A DNA stretch of 64,000 nt from DASVVT01 sp036386415 (GTDB taxonomy: Bacteria; Acidobacteriota; Blastocatellia; Pyrinomonadales; Pyrinomonadaceae), in NCBI GenBank assembly GCA_036386415.1, contig DASVVT010000004.1, positions 1 to 64,000 of the forward strand. Direction: 5' to 3'. The notes under the pieces are model-generated. The model was given only the letters and a program-made list of their open reading frames with translations. It made no database searches and had not been told where the DNA came from. A program made the translations under genes and the position numbers. Positions 8,248 through 16,954 of this stretch are shown one piece after another; position 1 is the first letter of the stretch, and each line of letters begins with the position of its first letter.

Positions 8248-9942
8248 ATGTGGTTAGCTATCAAGTGTAACTTGTTGCTCAGAGTGGTGTTCGTCTGCGC
8301 GTGTGTACTGCTGACTACTTCGTTATGGCCTGTGATAGCGGCTCCACAGCGAGACAAGGAGAGGATTGTCAAGAAAAAGTCCTGGCGCAATGAGCCGCTT
8401 GAAATTTCCAAACTCAAAATCAAGGGCAAGCTCGCGGACCTCAATAAAAAATTTGTCGAAGAGGATGATTGGCTGCGCGGATTTTCGGTGGAGGTGAAAA
8501 ACACCTCATCTAAGACCATCACCTATATCGAGTTGGATCTTGAGTTCCCCGCTCTCTCAGGATCAACCGGCGAGCGACCCTCGCTCGATCATCTACTCTA
8601 CGGAGAATATCCAGCGCCGCCTGGGGAAGCGACGACCCCTCATCCAGACCAGCCACCCTTGCTGCCGGGAGAGACCGCGAATCTGACGCTCACGGATTAT
8701 GACGGCCTCCGTGAATTCCTCAATCAGACAGGGAAGCCTGCCAGCATCAAGCAACTAGACATCGGCATCAGCACCGTTATTTTTGCCGACGGCATGAAAT
8801 GGGAGGGAGGACAGATTTTCCACCGTGATCCTGACAACCCGAATAGATGGAGGCCGGAGCCCACGTCAAGCAGCTCGATTAAAAAGGAGTTGAGACCTTC
8901 TGCCGGTCTATCTGTCAGTCTATTCAGGAAAGCGAGCTTTATAGCTCCATTATCCCCCGGCGTCTCCTCCTCGCCGCTGATCCAGGACCCGGGAATTTTC
9001 CCAACTGAATGCAAAGCCCTGCTCTACGCGGAAGATGAGTTTTGCGGGACGAATACCAGATGCGCAGTGAGACATGATTATCCAGACCCCGGATCGCCGC
9101 CAGCCCTCTCTTTGCTCTACTATTATACAGCCGTTAATGATCGCTGCGTGAATAGAACTACGCATGTCGCATGCTCGACTTTTAGACCAACAGTAATTAA
9201 GCAGAACTGCTCCTATGCAGGAACTCCATGTATTTTTCGCATCTGCTCAGGAGGTCAATCCTGGGATGAGGATTTTTGCAATTGCAGGTGCGCAGATCCA
9301 ATTTCTTATTTTGCCCATAGTGTAATCGCTAAGAATATTAAACGAGGCGCGGCCCGCATCCCGGAAGATGGGGAGCAAGACCTCGCGTGTCCTTCCCCGA
9401 TTGTGATTGATCTGCTGGGCAACGGGTTCGCGCTCTCTAACGTGCAGGATGGCGTCCGCTTCGACCTCAACAGCGACGGCACGGCAGAGCAGATTGATTG
9501 GACGCGGGCCGACACGGATGACGCATGGCTGGCCCTGGATCGTGACGGAAACGGAAGGATTGATAACGGCGCAGAGTTGTTCGGCAACTTCACCCCTCAG
9601 CCGCAGCCGCCACAGGGCAAAGAGAGAAACGGTTTCCTGGCGCTCGCCGAGTATGACAGGTCAGCCAACGGTGGCAACAATGACGGCCTGATAGATAGCC
9701 GCGACAGCATCTTCGCAGCGTTGCGCCTGTGGCGGGACACAAACCATAATGGTATCTCAGAATCCACCGAACTACATACTTTGGCATCATCAGGGCTTGC
9801 GACGATAGAACTTGATTACAAGGAATCGAAACGAACCGACGAGTACGGTAACAAATTCCGATACCGCGCGAAGGTAAAGGACGCTCAGGGAGCGCAGGTT
9901 GGACGTTGGGCATGGGACGTGTTTCTCGGTTCTGCGTCTTAA
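8248..9942 (+). CDS. Secreted Cys-rich protein with calcium-binding-like C-terminal domain
   Basis: A 564-residue protein with a signal peptide (residues 1-31, ending VIAAPQ) and a good ribosome site (AGGAG 9 bases before ATG). Residues of about 45-200 look like a beta-sandwich accessory domain (phrases such as LRGFSVEVKNTSSKTITYIE). Residues of about 250-350 are unusually Cys-rich (CNCRC; CGTNTRC) and suggest disulfides. From about 385 it resembles the domain common in hemolysin-type Ca-binding proteins: VIDLLGNGFALS, then FDLNSDG, LDRDGNGRIDNGAELFG and LWRDTNHNGISE, which are Asp/Asn-Gly loops likely to bind Ca2+. It is isolated between duplicated PBP gene ends and may be an acquired gene. 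Function is unknown. Confidence 0.8.
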   Translation: MWLAIKCNLLLRVVFVCACVLLTTSLWPVIAAPQRDKERIVKKKSWRNEPLEISKLKIKGKLADLNKKFVEEDDWLRGFSVEVKNTSSKTITYIELDLEFPALSGSTGERPSLDHLLYGEYPAPPGEATTPHPDQPPLLPGETANLTLTDYDGLREFLNQTGKPASIKQLDIGISTVIFADGMKWEGGQIFHRDPDNPNRWRPEPTSSSSIKKELRPSAGLSVSLFRKASFIAPLSPGVSSSPLIQDPGIFPTECKALLYAEDEFCGTNTRCAVRHDYPDPGSPPALSLLYYYTAVNDRCVNRTTHVACSTFRPTVIKQNCSYAGTPCIFRICSGGQSWDEDFCNCRCADPISYFAHSVIAKNIKRGAARIPEDGEQDLACPSPIVIDLLGNGFALSNVQDGVRFDLNSDGTAEQIDWTRADTDDAWLALDRDGNGRIDNGAELFGNFTPQPQPPQGKERNGFLALAEYDRSANGGNNDGLIDSRDSIFAALRLWRDTNHNGISESTELHTLASSGLATIELDYKESKRTDEYGNKFRYRAKVKDAQGAQVGRWAWDVFLGSAS

Positions 9943-10010
9943 TAGAGCGCAAAGATTAAAGAGCAACGCCAGTGAGTCATTACAGACTCGCTGGCGTTGC
10001 TTAGTATCAG

Positions 10011-12755
10011 TCATGGATTGACGGTGCGCGGGCGCGTCCCCGAAGGCTCGATGGTCTTGCCCGTGTGATACTGCGGGCCGCAGTAGCGGCGCGGCTCCGT
10101 GCCGATGGTGAAAGTCTTCGAGCGGATGATGGGACACACGTCCGGGTCTGCGATGAGACCCGTCGTTGGGTCTATGTCGAGCGTGATCGTCCCTTCGAGC
10201 CGTGGCTTTCCATCCTCCCCTGTGACCCCACGCCCTTCGAGCTTGGGCGCTTGTCGCCCGCGCGGCGTCGCTTCGGGTGAAGGCGCAGGCTCATAGTCAT
10301 ACTCCTGATCGCTTTCGTCCTCATCCGGCGCGGGCTCTGTCGAATCATCAAAGGGCTCGCTGCTGGGAGCGGTCGGCTGCGTGCCCGCGATGAAAAGCTC
10401 CGTGCGCCTGGAGGTACTGTCGGCTGAAGCGAGCTGTCCCGTGCGCGTGTCTATCTCTGCCTGCTGGACGCTCTCGGGCATCTGCCAGTCGCCTCCCCAT
10501 TCAGGGTGCTCTGCGAGTGCCGCGCTCATAAAGTCTGCCCAGATCGGGAGCGCAGAATCCGCGCCCGTCAGACCGAGTTGCGAGCCGTCGTCGAATCCAA
10601 CCCACACGACGCAGACGAGGTTCGGAGTGTAGCCCGCAAACCATCCGTCGCGCGACGTTCCGGTCTTACCGGCGACGTTGGCCTTGAAGCCGCGCGCACG
10701 AAGGCGCGAGGCTGTGCCGCGATTGACGACATCCTTCATGAAGGAGGTCATGATGTAGGCGACTTCGGGACGCATGACTTCAAATTTCTGCCCCGTCGGG
10801 ACGGCGACTGTCTGCCCGCCTCCGGTCGTCACGCGATTAATCGCGGTCGCAGTCGTGCGCGCGCCTCCAGTGGCGAAAGCCGTATAGGCCGAGGCGATCT
10901 GCAAAGGCGTCGCCTCAGATGCGCCGAGCGCCATAGACGGATAAGCCTTCTTCACTCTCGGCAGCCCCGCTTTGGCCGCGAAGTTCATGACGCGGCCAAT
11001 CGTCACCTCCATCGCCACGTCAACCGTCACCACGTTCAGGCTGTGGACGAGCGCATCGCGCAGCGTGACGGGCGCGTTCGAATACTTGTCGCCGAAGTTT
11101 CCAGGTGAGTATTCCTGGTTATCATATGTAAAAGTCTTCGGCTCGTCCTGGTAGATGGTCGCGGCGGTGATGACGCGTGGAACGGGGTCGAAGGCTGTGT
11201 TGAGCGCCGTCGCGTAGACGAAAGGCTTGAAGACTGAGCCGGGCTGGCGCATCGCCTCGGCGCGATTGAGCTGGCTCTTGGAATAGTCGCGCCCGCCGAC
11301 CATCGCGACGATCTCGCCCGTGCGCGCGTTCATCGCGACCAGGCTGGCCTGCAAAGTACCGGCTTCGGCACGCCTGGCGACCACCTTGTCGAGCGCGTTG
11401 AGCTGCTTCGTCACAGCCTCGTAGGCCGCGCGCTGCAAGTCCATATCGATGGTCGTGTAGATGCGCAGGTGCTGTGCGGCGCTCTGATCCACGATGATGT
11501 CTGCGAGCTGCCCCTGCGCGTAATCGACGAAGTAGGGCGCATCCGAAGTGTCGACGCGCCCCTTTGAAGAGGCGAGCGCGAGCGGCGTGGCCTGCGCCTG
11601 TGCCGCTTCCAGTGCCGTAATCGCCCCCGTTTCGGCCATGGATTGCAGCACCTGATTGCGCCGCGCCGTCGCCGTCTGAAGGTCTCTGTAGGGGTTGTAG
11701 CGGTTTGGGCTGCGTATGATTCCGGCGAGAAAGGCTGCTTCGGGCAGGGTCAGCCGCGTGACATCTTTGTTGAAGTAGGCGTCCGATGCCTCGCCCAGCC
11801 CGTTAATGGAGAAGCCCGAATGCTGTCCCAGGTAGACCTCGTTGCAATAGAGCGCGAAGATCTGCTCCTTGGTGAGCCGCGTCTCCAGGATCACGGACAT
11901 GTAGGCTTCGGCCACCTTGCGGCGCAGGCTTCTTTCGGGCGAGAGCAGCAGGTTTTTGACCAACTGCTGCGTGATGGATGACCCGCCCTGGCGCGCAATG
12001 GGCGAGTCCGGGTCGGCCTCGTAACGGCGTATGAGCGCGCGCAGGATGCCGCGAAAGTTGACGCCGTAATGCTCGAAGAACGTGCGATCCTCCGTCACCG
12101 TGATCGCTTTGACGAGATGCTTCGGCAGATCGTTAAAGCCGACGACCCTGCGCTTGGTGCGCTCGCGCCCCGTCACGGAGCTAATCAGCTCCGGCTCAAG
12201 CTGCGCCTTCTCGTAGCGCGCGCCGCTCTTGAGATCGTTGATCGCGGTGATAGGCTTTCCGCCGCGCGCGAATTGAATGCGCAGCGAGGCGAAAGACATG
12301 CGCCCGTCCACGACCGCATCACGGCTCGGCTCGACATCAACATTTGCGCCGCTCACAGTGTAGCGCCCGCGCGCGCTCTCCGCCTGCTGCGTCTTTTCGA
12401 CGTACCCGGCGCGCTTCAGATGGCCGATCAGGTCATCCACGGACATGTTCTCGCCAACGCGAAGCTCTTTCGGCGCAGCGTAAATTCCCGCCGAGCGCGT
12501 GAAGACCTCTCCGTTCAGGAGTTGATCTATGCGCGCGGAGAAGACGAACCAGTAATAGCCGAAGACGCCGACCGTGACGGTCGTCAGAAAGACGAGCGCG
12601 ATGACCACGGGAGGACGAAAGATGCGGCGCGACCAGCGACGGAAGAAACCGGGATCGGGCTCGTCATACTTGACGACGCGAGGGCGACGGCGCGACCCCT
12701 TACCACCCTTTGCCACGGGAGGTACTCGGTTTTCCGGTGGATGACGAACGCCCAT
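10011..12755 (-). CDS. Class A penicillin-binding protein (bifunctional transglycosylase/transpeptidase)
   Basis: Polymerises and cross-links peptidoglycan at the outer face of the cytoplasmic membrane. The 914 residues contain a basic cytoplasmic tail, a TM helix at about 50-72, and a UB2H-like region (80-180). The GT51 transglycosylase domain has catalytic Glu222 in TVTEDRTFFEHYG and the GGSSITQQLVKN motif at 258-269. The transpeptidase domain has S507-VFK, S572-LN and K697-TG. The domain order is that of PBP1b/PBP1a. An acidic, disordered C-terminal stretch (DDSTEPAPDEDESDQEYDYE) precedes a short conserved tail that is duplicated at 7885. The ATG at 12755 gives the whole basic tail. It is likely monocistronic. 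Confidence 0.95.
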   Translation of the reverse strand: MGVRHPPENRVPPVAKGGKGSRRRPRVVKYDEPDPGFFRRWSRRIFRPPVVIALVFLTTVTVGVFGYYWFVFSARIDQLLNGEVFTRSAGIYAAPKELRVGENMSVDDLIGHLKRAGYVEKTQQAESARGRYTVSGANVDVEPSRDAVVDGRMSFASLRIQFARGGKPITAINDLKSGARYEKAQLEPELISSVTGRERTKRRVVGFNDLPKHLVKAITVTEDRTFFEHYGVNFRGILRALIRRYEADPDSPIARQGGSSITQQLVKNLLLSPERSLRRKVAEAYMSVILETRLTKEQIFALYCNEVYLGQHSGFSINGLGEASDAYFNKDVTRLTLPEAAFLAGIIRSPNRYNPYRDLQTATARRNQVLQSMAETGAITALEAAQAQATPLALASSKGRVDTSDAPYFVDYAQGQLADIIVDQSAAQHLRIYTTIDMDLQRAAYEAVTKQLNALDKVVARRAEAGTLQASLVAMNARTGEIVAMVGGRDYSKSQLNRAEAMRQPGSVFKPFVYATALNTAFDPVPRVITAATIYQDEPKTFTYDNQEYSPGNFGDKYSNAPVTLRDALVHSLNVVTVDVAMEVTIGRVMNFAAKAGLPRVKKAYPSMALGASEATPLQIASAYTAFATGGARTTATAINRVTTGGGQTVAVPTGQKFEVMRPEVAYIMTSFMKDVVNRGTASRLRARGFKANVAGKTGTSRDGWFAGYTPNLVCVVWVGFDDGSQLGLTGADSALPIWADFMSAALAEHPEWGGDWQMPESVQQAEIDTRTGQLASADSTSRRTELFIAGTQPTAPSSEPFDDSTEPAPDEDESDQEYDYEPAPSPEATPRGRQAPKLEGRGVTGEDGKPRLEGTITLDIDPTTGLIADPDVCPIIRSKTFTIGTEPRRYCGPQYHTGKTIEPSGTRPRTVNP

Positions 12756-12760
12756 AAGAA

Positions 12761-12867
12761 CTAATGCGGAATGATGAATGCCGCAATGATGAATTAAAAA
12801 CTCAAACTAAAGCGTGAATGGTTTTTCCGTTGATTCATCATCCATCATTTCGCATTCATCATTTAGA
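12761..12867. repeat. Snap-back palindrome, GAATGATGAATG/CATTCATCATT family
   Basis: The left arm carries GCGGAATGATGAATG and GCAATGATGAATT. After a short A/T loop the right arm carries the inverse (GATTCATCATCCATCATTTC, GCATTCATCATT). It occupies the start region of the minus-strand PBP gene, between divergent genes. The closest relative is at 46228-46330. Confidence 0.85.
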
Positions 12868-12975
12868 ATGTAACCTCTTAACTCTAAAGTGTCTACCTTG
12901 AATTGACACCTTACTGGCCTTTTCGTTACCGTGACCGAGATCGCCCTGCGGCCAGTTTGATGCGGCTGGTGAGAT

Positions 12976-14043
12976 ATGAGTTTAACGCCCGCGCGCGCGC
13001 GTCTCTCGCTGAGACCGCGCTTTCGCATACGCTACGCGCTGATCGCTCTGGCCGCCGCCACTGCGTTTGGCACGCTCGGGTTTCATCTGATCGAAGGCTG
13101 GTCTCTGATCGACAGCCTGTACATGACGGTGGAGACCGTCACCACCGTCGGCTACGGCGATGTGCCTCCGAAGACCGTCCGGGGGCGCATCTTCGCCATC
13201 GTTTTTATGTTCGTCGGCGTCGGCACCGTCGCCTATGTCCTGTCGAGCACGGTGCAGAGGATCGTTCAGTCCGAGCTGATCGCTACTTTCGGCGAGCGCC
13301 GCCGTTATCGTGAAATGAGCAAGCTTCGCAACCACTACATCATCTGCGGCGCGGGGCGCGTCGGCTCGCATATCATACGCGATCTGGAACGCGCACGGGC
13401 ACACTACGTCGTCATCGAAAAGGACGCTGACCGTGTCGCTCATCTGGCAGAGCGCGGGACTCATGTCCTCGTCCGCGACGCCACGCTCGAAGAGACTTTG
13501 CGCGAGGCCGGGGTCGAGCACGCGCGGGGGCTGGCTGCCTGTCTGCCGGACGATGCGGAGAATGTTTACGTGGTGCTCACGGCGCGCGGCCTCAACCCGA
13601 ACCTGCACATCGTCGCACGCGCCGCCGAAGAGCAGGCCGAGTCCAAGCTCATCCGCGCGGGGGCGAATCGCGTCGTCGCGCCGATCATCATGGGCGGACG
13701 CCGCATGGCGATGGCGATGATGAAGCCAGCAGTTGACGATTTTATGGATTCGATCACCGCCGATAGCCTCGATCTGAATTTCGAGCAAGTGGAGGTTGAG
13801 GCGCCTTCATCTCTCGTCGGTCATCACCTGCGCGAGACCCCGATCCGCTCGGAACTGGACGTGGTGATCGTCAGCATCCGACGCCGCAACGGGAACAGGC
13901 TTTTCAACCCGAACGCCGAAACCGTCATTGAGGAGGGCGATATGCTCATCGCCATCGGTCGCAAAGAATCGCTCGTGCGACTGAGCGAGCTGGCGCGCGG
14001 CACAGATAAGTTTCAAGTTTCAAGTTCTAAGTCTCAAGCCTAA
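12976..14043 (+). CDS. Two-TM potassium channel with RCK (TrkA-N/TrkA-C) domains
   Basis: A 355-residue inner-membrane K+ channel of the MthK/Kch type. TM1 (about 19-38), a pore helix, the selectivity filter TVGYGD (57-62) and TM2 (about 72-92) are followed by a cytosolic RCK domain. The RCK domain has a Rossmann nucleotide/ligand site (YIICGAGRVG, ending at 130) and a TrkA-C-like domain (about 265-340, ending in DMLIAIGRKESLVRLSELAR). Cytosolic ligands or NAD(H) are expected to gate it. The C-terminus is odd. The last residues FQVSSSKSQA, including the stop, are encoded by the left arm of an intergenic palindrome. Confidence 0.93.
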   Translation: MSLTPARARLSLRPRFRIRYALIALAAATAFGTLGFHLIEGWSLIDSLYMTVETVTTVGYGDVPPKTVRGRIFAIVFMFVGVGTVAYVLSSTVQRIVQSELIATFGERRRYREMSKLRNHYIICGAGRVGSHIIRDLERARAHYVVIEKDADRVAHLAERGTHVLVRDATLEETLREAGVEHARGLAACLPDDAENVYVVLTARGLNPNLHIVARAAEEQAESKLIRAGANRVVAPIIMGGRRMAMAMMKPAVDDFMDSITADSLDLNFEQVEVEAPSSLVGHHLRETPIRSELDVVIVSIRRRNGNRLFNPNAETVIEEGDMLIAIGRKESLVRLSELARGTDKFQVSSSKSQA

Positions 14044-14330
14044 AGCCGGAGCAGTGGCTTGAGCGTCAGGATTTAACTCGAACGTGAGTTCGACGTAAGC
14101 GGCTCTGCCGCCGCCTCGGCTGTGCGGAAAGCCTGTGGCTTTCCGTCCTTCGTTCTTGAAAATATGGCGCGAGGCTGCGCCTCGCGCATAGCAAGGCGCA
14201 GCCTTGCTATAGATTAAAGAGAGCAAGCAACGGAAAGGCAAAGCCTTTCCGCACAGCCGAGGCGGCAGAGCCGCTTACGTTGAACTCACGTTAACTCAAA
14301 GCTTGAAACCTGGAACTTGAAACTTGAGAG
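14008..14330. repeat. TTTCAAG/CTTGAAA palindrome whose loop holds a larger element
   Basis: The left arm (about 14008-14040: AAGTTTCAAGTTTCAAG and variants) lies within the 3' end of the channel gene. The right arm (about 14297-14328: GCTTGAAACC, GGAACTTGAAACTTGAG) includes the TTG start codon of the next gene. The 250-bp loop contains the separate inverted-repeat element at 14081-14292, which looks like an insertion into an older snap-back element. Confidence 0.75.
14081..14292. mobile_element. MITE-like element with about 65-bp terminal inverted repeats
   Basis: The left end (14081-14146, beginning AACGTGAGTTCGACGTAAGC) is the near-perfect inverse of the right end (14230-14292, ending GCTTACGTTGAACTCACGTT). 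Further small palindromes are nested inside: GGAAAGGCAAAGCCTTTCC, GCGAGGCTGCGCCTCGC and AGCAAGGCGCAGCCTTGCT. It has no coding capacity. Long matching ends around a non-coding core of about 80 bp fit a miniature inverted-repeat element or a large REP-type unit. No target-site duplication could be confirmed by eye. Confidence 0.7.
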
Positions 14331-15166
14331 TTCTTGTCACAGGCGGCAGTGGCTATCTAGGCACACATGTGCGCCGTTTCTTCGGGGCAGATGATTTTTC
14401 GCGCCGCTCGCAGATGGACATCCTCGACGAGGAGCTGGTCACGCATGTCGCAGACTACGAAGTGGTGATACATCTGGCCGCGCACCTGGACAAAGACCCG
14501 GATGCGGCTGAGACCTGCTTTCACACCAACGTCGAAGGCACGCGGAACGTGCTGCGCCACATGCAAGCGGGCGCGGTCTTCATTTACGCTTCGACGAAGG
14601 ATGTCTACGGCGCGGCAGCCGACTCCTATGTGGAAGTGCCGGAGACCTGCGCGACCGCCTACTGCGGCCAGTCCGCGCTAGAATGGTCGAAGCTGATCGG
14701 CGAGCGCTACGTAGATTATTACGGGCACGCGCTGGGGCTTCGCGTCTGCATCTTTCGCCTGTCCGCAGTTTATGCGCGCCCATCCGAGGGCAACGAAAAC
14801 GGCTTCGTCACACATTACGTGGAATCGGTCAAGCGCGGGTGGCCTATTCGCCTGCCTCTGGAAGGAAGCCCCGTGCGCGACATCCTTCACGTAGACGATT
14901 TCTCGCGCGCATGCAGGGCTTTCATAGACTCCTCCGTGCAGCGCGGGTTGTATAATCTGGGTGGTGGAAGACAGAATGCCGCCAGCTTGCGCGAGATCGT
15001 TGAGACGGTCGGGCGACTGATAGAACTGAAGCCCGTCATAGACGAAGACGCACAGGCACCGAGCCCTTCGCCCCTTAACTATATTTCCGATCTGACGCGC
15101 ATCCGGGCCGAACTCAACTGGCAGCCCACGATAGGCATCGAGGAAGGATTACGAAGCCTGCTATGA
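14324..15166 (+). CDS. NAD-dependent epimerase/dehydratase (extended SDR), probable nucleotide-sugar enzyme
   Basis: A 280-residue Rossmann protein opening with MRVLVTGGSGYLG (TGxxGxxG). It has LAAH near 51-54 and an ASTKDVYG segment at 89-96 that supplies the usual Ser/Thr. The catalytic tyrosine region is atypical: Y113 is in AYCGQSALEWSKLIGE, so position +4 is Ser117 and the nearest Lys is Lys123. Either the family uses a shifted lysine or the enzyme differs mechanistically. It heads the heptose/LPS cluster, so a nucleotide-sugar substrate is likely. It does not look like standard HldD, though it might replace it. The start is a TTG that lies in the right arm of a palindrome. The length is on the short side. 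Confidence 0.85.
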   Translation: MRVLVTGGSGYLGTHVRRFFGADDFSRRSQMDILDEELVTHVADYEVVIHLAAHLDKDPDAAETCFHTNVEGTRNVLRHMQAGAVFIYASTKDVYGAAADSYVEVPETCATAYCGQSALEWSKLIGERYVDYYGHALGLRVCIFRLSAVYARPSEGNENGFVTHYVESVKRGWPIRLPLEGSPVRDILHVDDFSRACRAFIDSSVQRGLYNLGGGRQNAASLREIVETVGRLIELKPVIDEDAQAPSPSPLNYISDLTRIRAELNWQPTIGIEEGLRSLL

Positions 15167-15171
15167 GAGAT

Positions 15172-15280
15172 GAGTTCTCTGCGACCTCTGCGAATAACCT
15201 TTGCGCCCTCTGCGTTTAAAGAGGAAGATTAAACGCAGAGAACGCAAAGGGGATCACGCAAAGGGCGCAGAGAGAGATGA
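15172..15280. repeat. Snap-back palindrome, ACGCAAAGG/CCTTTGCGT family
   Basis: Words CTCTGCG, CCTTTGCGCCCTCTGCG and GTTTAAA are followed by the inverse TTAAACGCAGAGAACGCAAA, GGGATCACGCAAAGGGCGCA. This is one of nine members of the commonest intergenic family in the window. It sits between the epimerase gene and waaF with only a few bases to either codon. Confidence 0.9.
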
Positions 15281-15286
15281 ATTATT

Positions 15287-16375
15287 GTGAGAGGACGCAA
15301 ACCAGAGGCAGATGAGATCAAGCGCGTCGTCGTGCGTGGCACGAACTGGGTGGGCGATGCGGCGATGACGATTCCGGCGCTGCGCGAGTTGCGGCGCGTG
15401 CTGCCCCGTGCGCACATTACGCTCGCGACGCGCTCCTGGGCGCGAGGGCTTTTCAGTGATGCCGATTTCATAGATGACCTGCTCGTCTACGACCGCCGCC
15501 CGCGCGACCTCAGCGCCGTCGTGCGGCAGGTGAAGGAGTGGCGCAGGCGGCGCTTCGATCTCGCCTTGATCTTTCCGAACGCATTCGAGGCGGCGCTGAT
15601 CGCGGCTGCCGCGCGCGTCCCGCTCCGTTTGGGTTACGCGACCGAAGGACGCCGCGCGCTGCTGACGCACCCGCTCGCCGTCCCCACCTGGAAGGATAAG
15701 CGACACGAAGTTTTTTACTATCTCAATCTCGTCGGCGAGCTTGAACGCCTGCTCTACGGCGCGTCCAGCGTAGAGCTTCAAGCACCCCTGTTCGCTCTCG
15801 CTGTTTCTCGCGAACGTCAGGCGCAGGCACGCGAGTTTCTGCTCGCGCAGGGCGCACACGAGGGGCGTCACCTTGTTGCGCTCTGCCCCGGCTCGATCAA
15901 TAGCCGCGCGAAGCGTTGGCCTGCCGCTCGCTACGCAGCCCTCGCCGACCGCCTTATCGAAGAGACGGGGGCAAATGTTGCGCTCATCGGCTCGCGCGAG
16001 GAAGAGAGTGTGGCGGACGAGGTTTGCGCTGCGATGCGACATGAGCCGCTCATGCTGGCCGGACGTACAGACCTGGCGGAGGCCGTCGCCATCCTGAGCA
16101 TCGCAGACCTTCTCGTCACCAACGACACAGGCCCGGCGCACATCGCCGCCGCGCTTGATTGCCCGACGCTCGTCATCTTCGGCCCGACCGACCCCGCGAC
16201 GACGCGCCCCTTCTCGGGCGCTGGCCGGATCATACGGCATCCGCCAGACTGTGCGCCCTGCATGCTGCGCGACTGCCCGATTGACCATCGCTGCATGACG
16301 GCCATCGAAACGGACGAAGTGTTCGCGCAGGCCGCGAGTATGATGAGAGCGCAAACGGCGGAGGTTCAGACATGA
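15287..16375 (+). CDS. waaF: ADP-heptose:LPS heptosyltransferase II (GT9)
   Basis: Transfers heptose from ADP-heptose to the LPS inner core on the cytoplasmic side of the inner membrane. The 362 residues fit GT9. The family start VVVRGTNWVGDAAMTIPALR is clear (TNWVGD is typical of WaaF). The donor-binding half has GSINSRAKRWP (the WaaF ALCPGSxxxxxKRWP motif), and DLLVTNDTGPAHIAAAL followed by VIFGPTDP is the C-terminal signature. The start is GTG at 15287, right after a repeat arm. Its 3' end overlaps gmhB by 4 bp (ATGA), indicating translational coupling. Confidence 0.92.
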   Translation: MRGRKPEADEIKRVVVRGTNWVGDAAMTIPALRELRRVLPRAHITLATRSWARGLFSDADFIDDLLVYDRRPRDLSAVVRQVKEWRRRRFDLALIFPNAFEAALIAAAARVPLRLGYATEGRRALLTHPLAVPTWKDKRHEVFYYLNLVGELERLLYGASSVELQAPLFALAVSRERQAQAREFLLAQGAHEGRHLVALCPGSINSRAKRWPAARYAALADRLIEETGANVALIGSREEESVADEVCAAMRHEPLMLAGRTDLAEAVAILSIADLLVTNDTGPAHIAAALDCPTLVIFGPTDPATTRPFSGAGRIIRHPPDCAPCMLRDCPIDHRCMTAIETDEVFAQAASMMRAQTAEVQT

Positions 16376-16944
16376 AGCGGCGCGCGGTCTTCATGGATCG
16401 TGACGGCACGATCTCCGAAGAGATCGGCTACGTCAATCACCCCGCACGCTATCGCGTCTTTCCATACTCTGCACGCGCCGTCCGGCTCTTGAACGAAGCG
16501 GGGTGGCTCGCCATTCTCATCACTAACCAGGCGGGCGTCGCACGCGGCTACTTCACAGAGGATATGATCGGGGCGGTGCACGACCGGCTCAAGCAGGAAC
16601 TGGCGCGCTCTGGGGCGCATCTTGATGCGATCTACTACTGCGCGCATCATCCGTCGGTAGGCGAGCCGCCCTACCGTCTTGACTGCGATTGTCGTAAGCC
16701 TAAACCCGGCTTGATTGCGCGCGCCGCCACGGATTTCCAGCTCGATCTGGCAGAGAGCTGGATGATCGGTGATCGTTACAGCGACATTGTGCTGGCGCGC
16801 AACGCAGGCGTCCGCTCCGCCTTCCTGATGAGCGGCTACGGGCGTGGTGAGTGGGAATATCAACGCGCCGCCTGGAAGCACGAGCCTGATCTGGTCGCCG
16901 AAGATTTGCTTGAAGCCGTGCGGGAAATAGTGAATATAAAATAG
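16372..16944 (+). CDS. gmhB: D-glycero-D-manno-heptose 1,7-bisphosphate 7-phosphatase (HAD-IIIA)
   Basis: Removes the 7-phosphate from heptose 1,7-bisphosphate in ADP-heptose synthesis. The 190 residues match the family. HAD motif I is DRDGTIS (nucleophile and acid Asp about 9/11), motif II is ITNQAG, and motif III/IV are K in CRKPKPG and GDRYSDI. The Zn-binding cysteine/histidine loop characteristic of GmhB is visible (YYCAHHP ... CDCRKP). It overlaps waaF by 4 bp and lies just upstream of the heptose kinase gene, a coherent pathway cluster. Confidence 0.93.
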   Translation: MKRRAVFMDRDGTISEEIGYVNHPARYRVFPYSARAVRLLNEAGWLAILITNQAGVARGYFTEDMIGAVHDRLKQELARSGAHLDAIYYCAHHPSVGEPPYRLDCDCRKPKPGLIARAATDFQLDLAESWMIGDRYSDIVLARNAGVRSAFLMSGYGRGEWEYQRAAWKHEPDLVAEDLLEAVREIVNIK

Positions 16945-16954
16945 ACTGGAAAGC

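Noticed and set aside
15254..16354. Long antisense open frame across waaF (similar ones across the GH57, Clp-type and pepA genes)
   Set aside because: GC-rich codon use gives long antisense frames; the plus-strand genes have full family motifs and the antisense frames have none.
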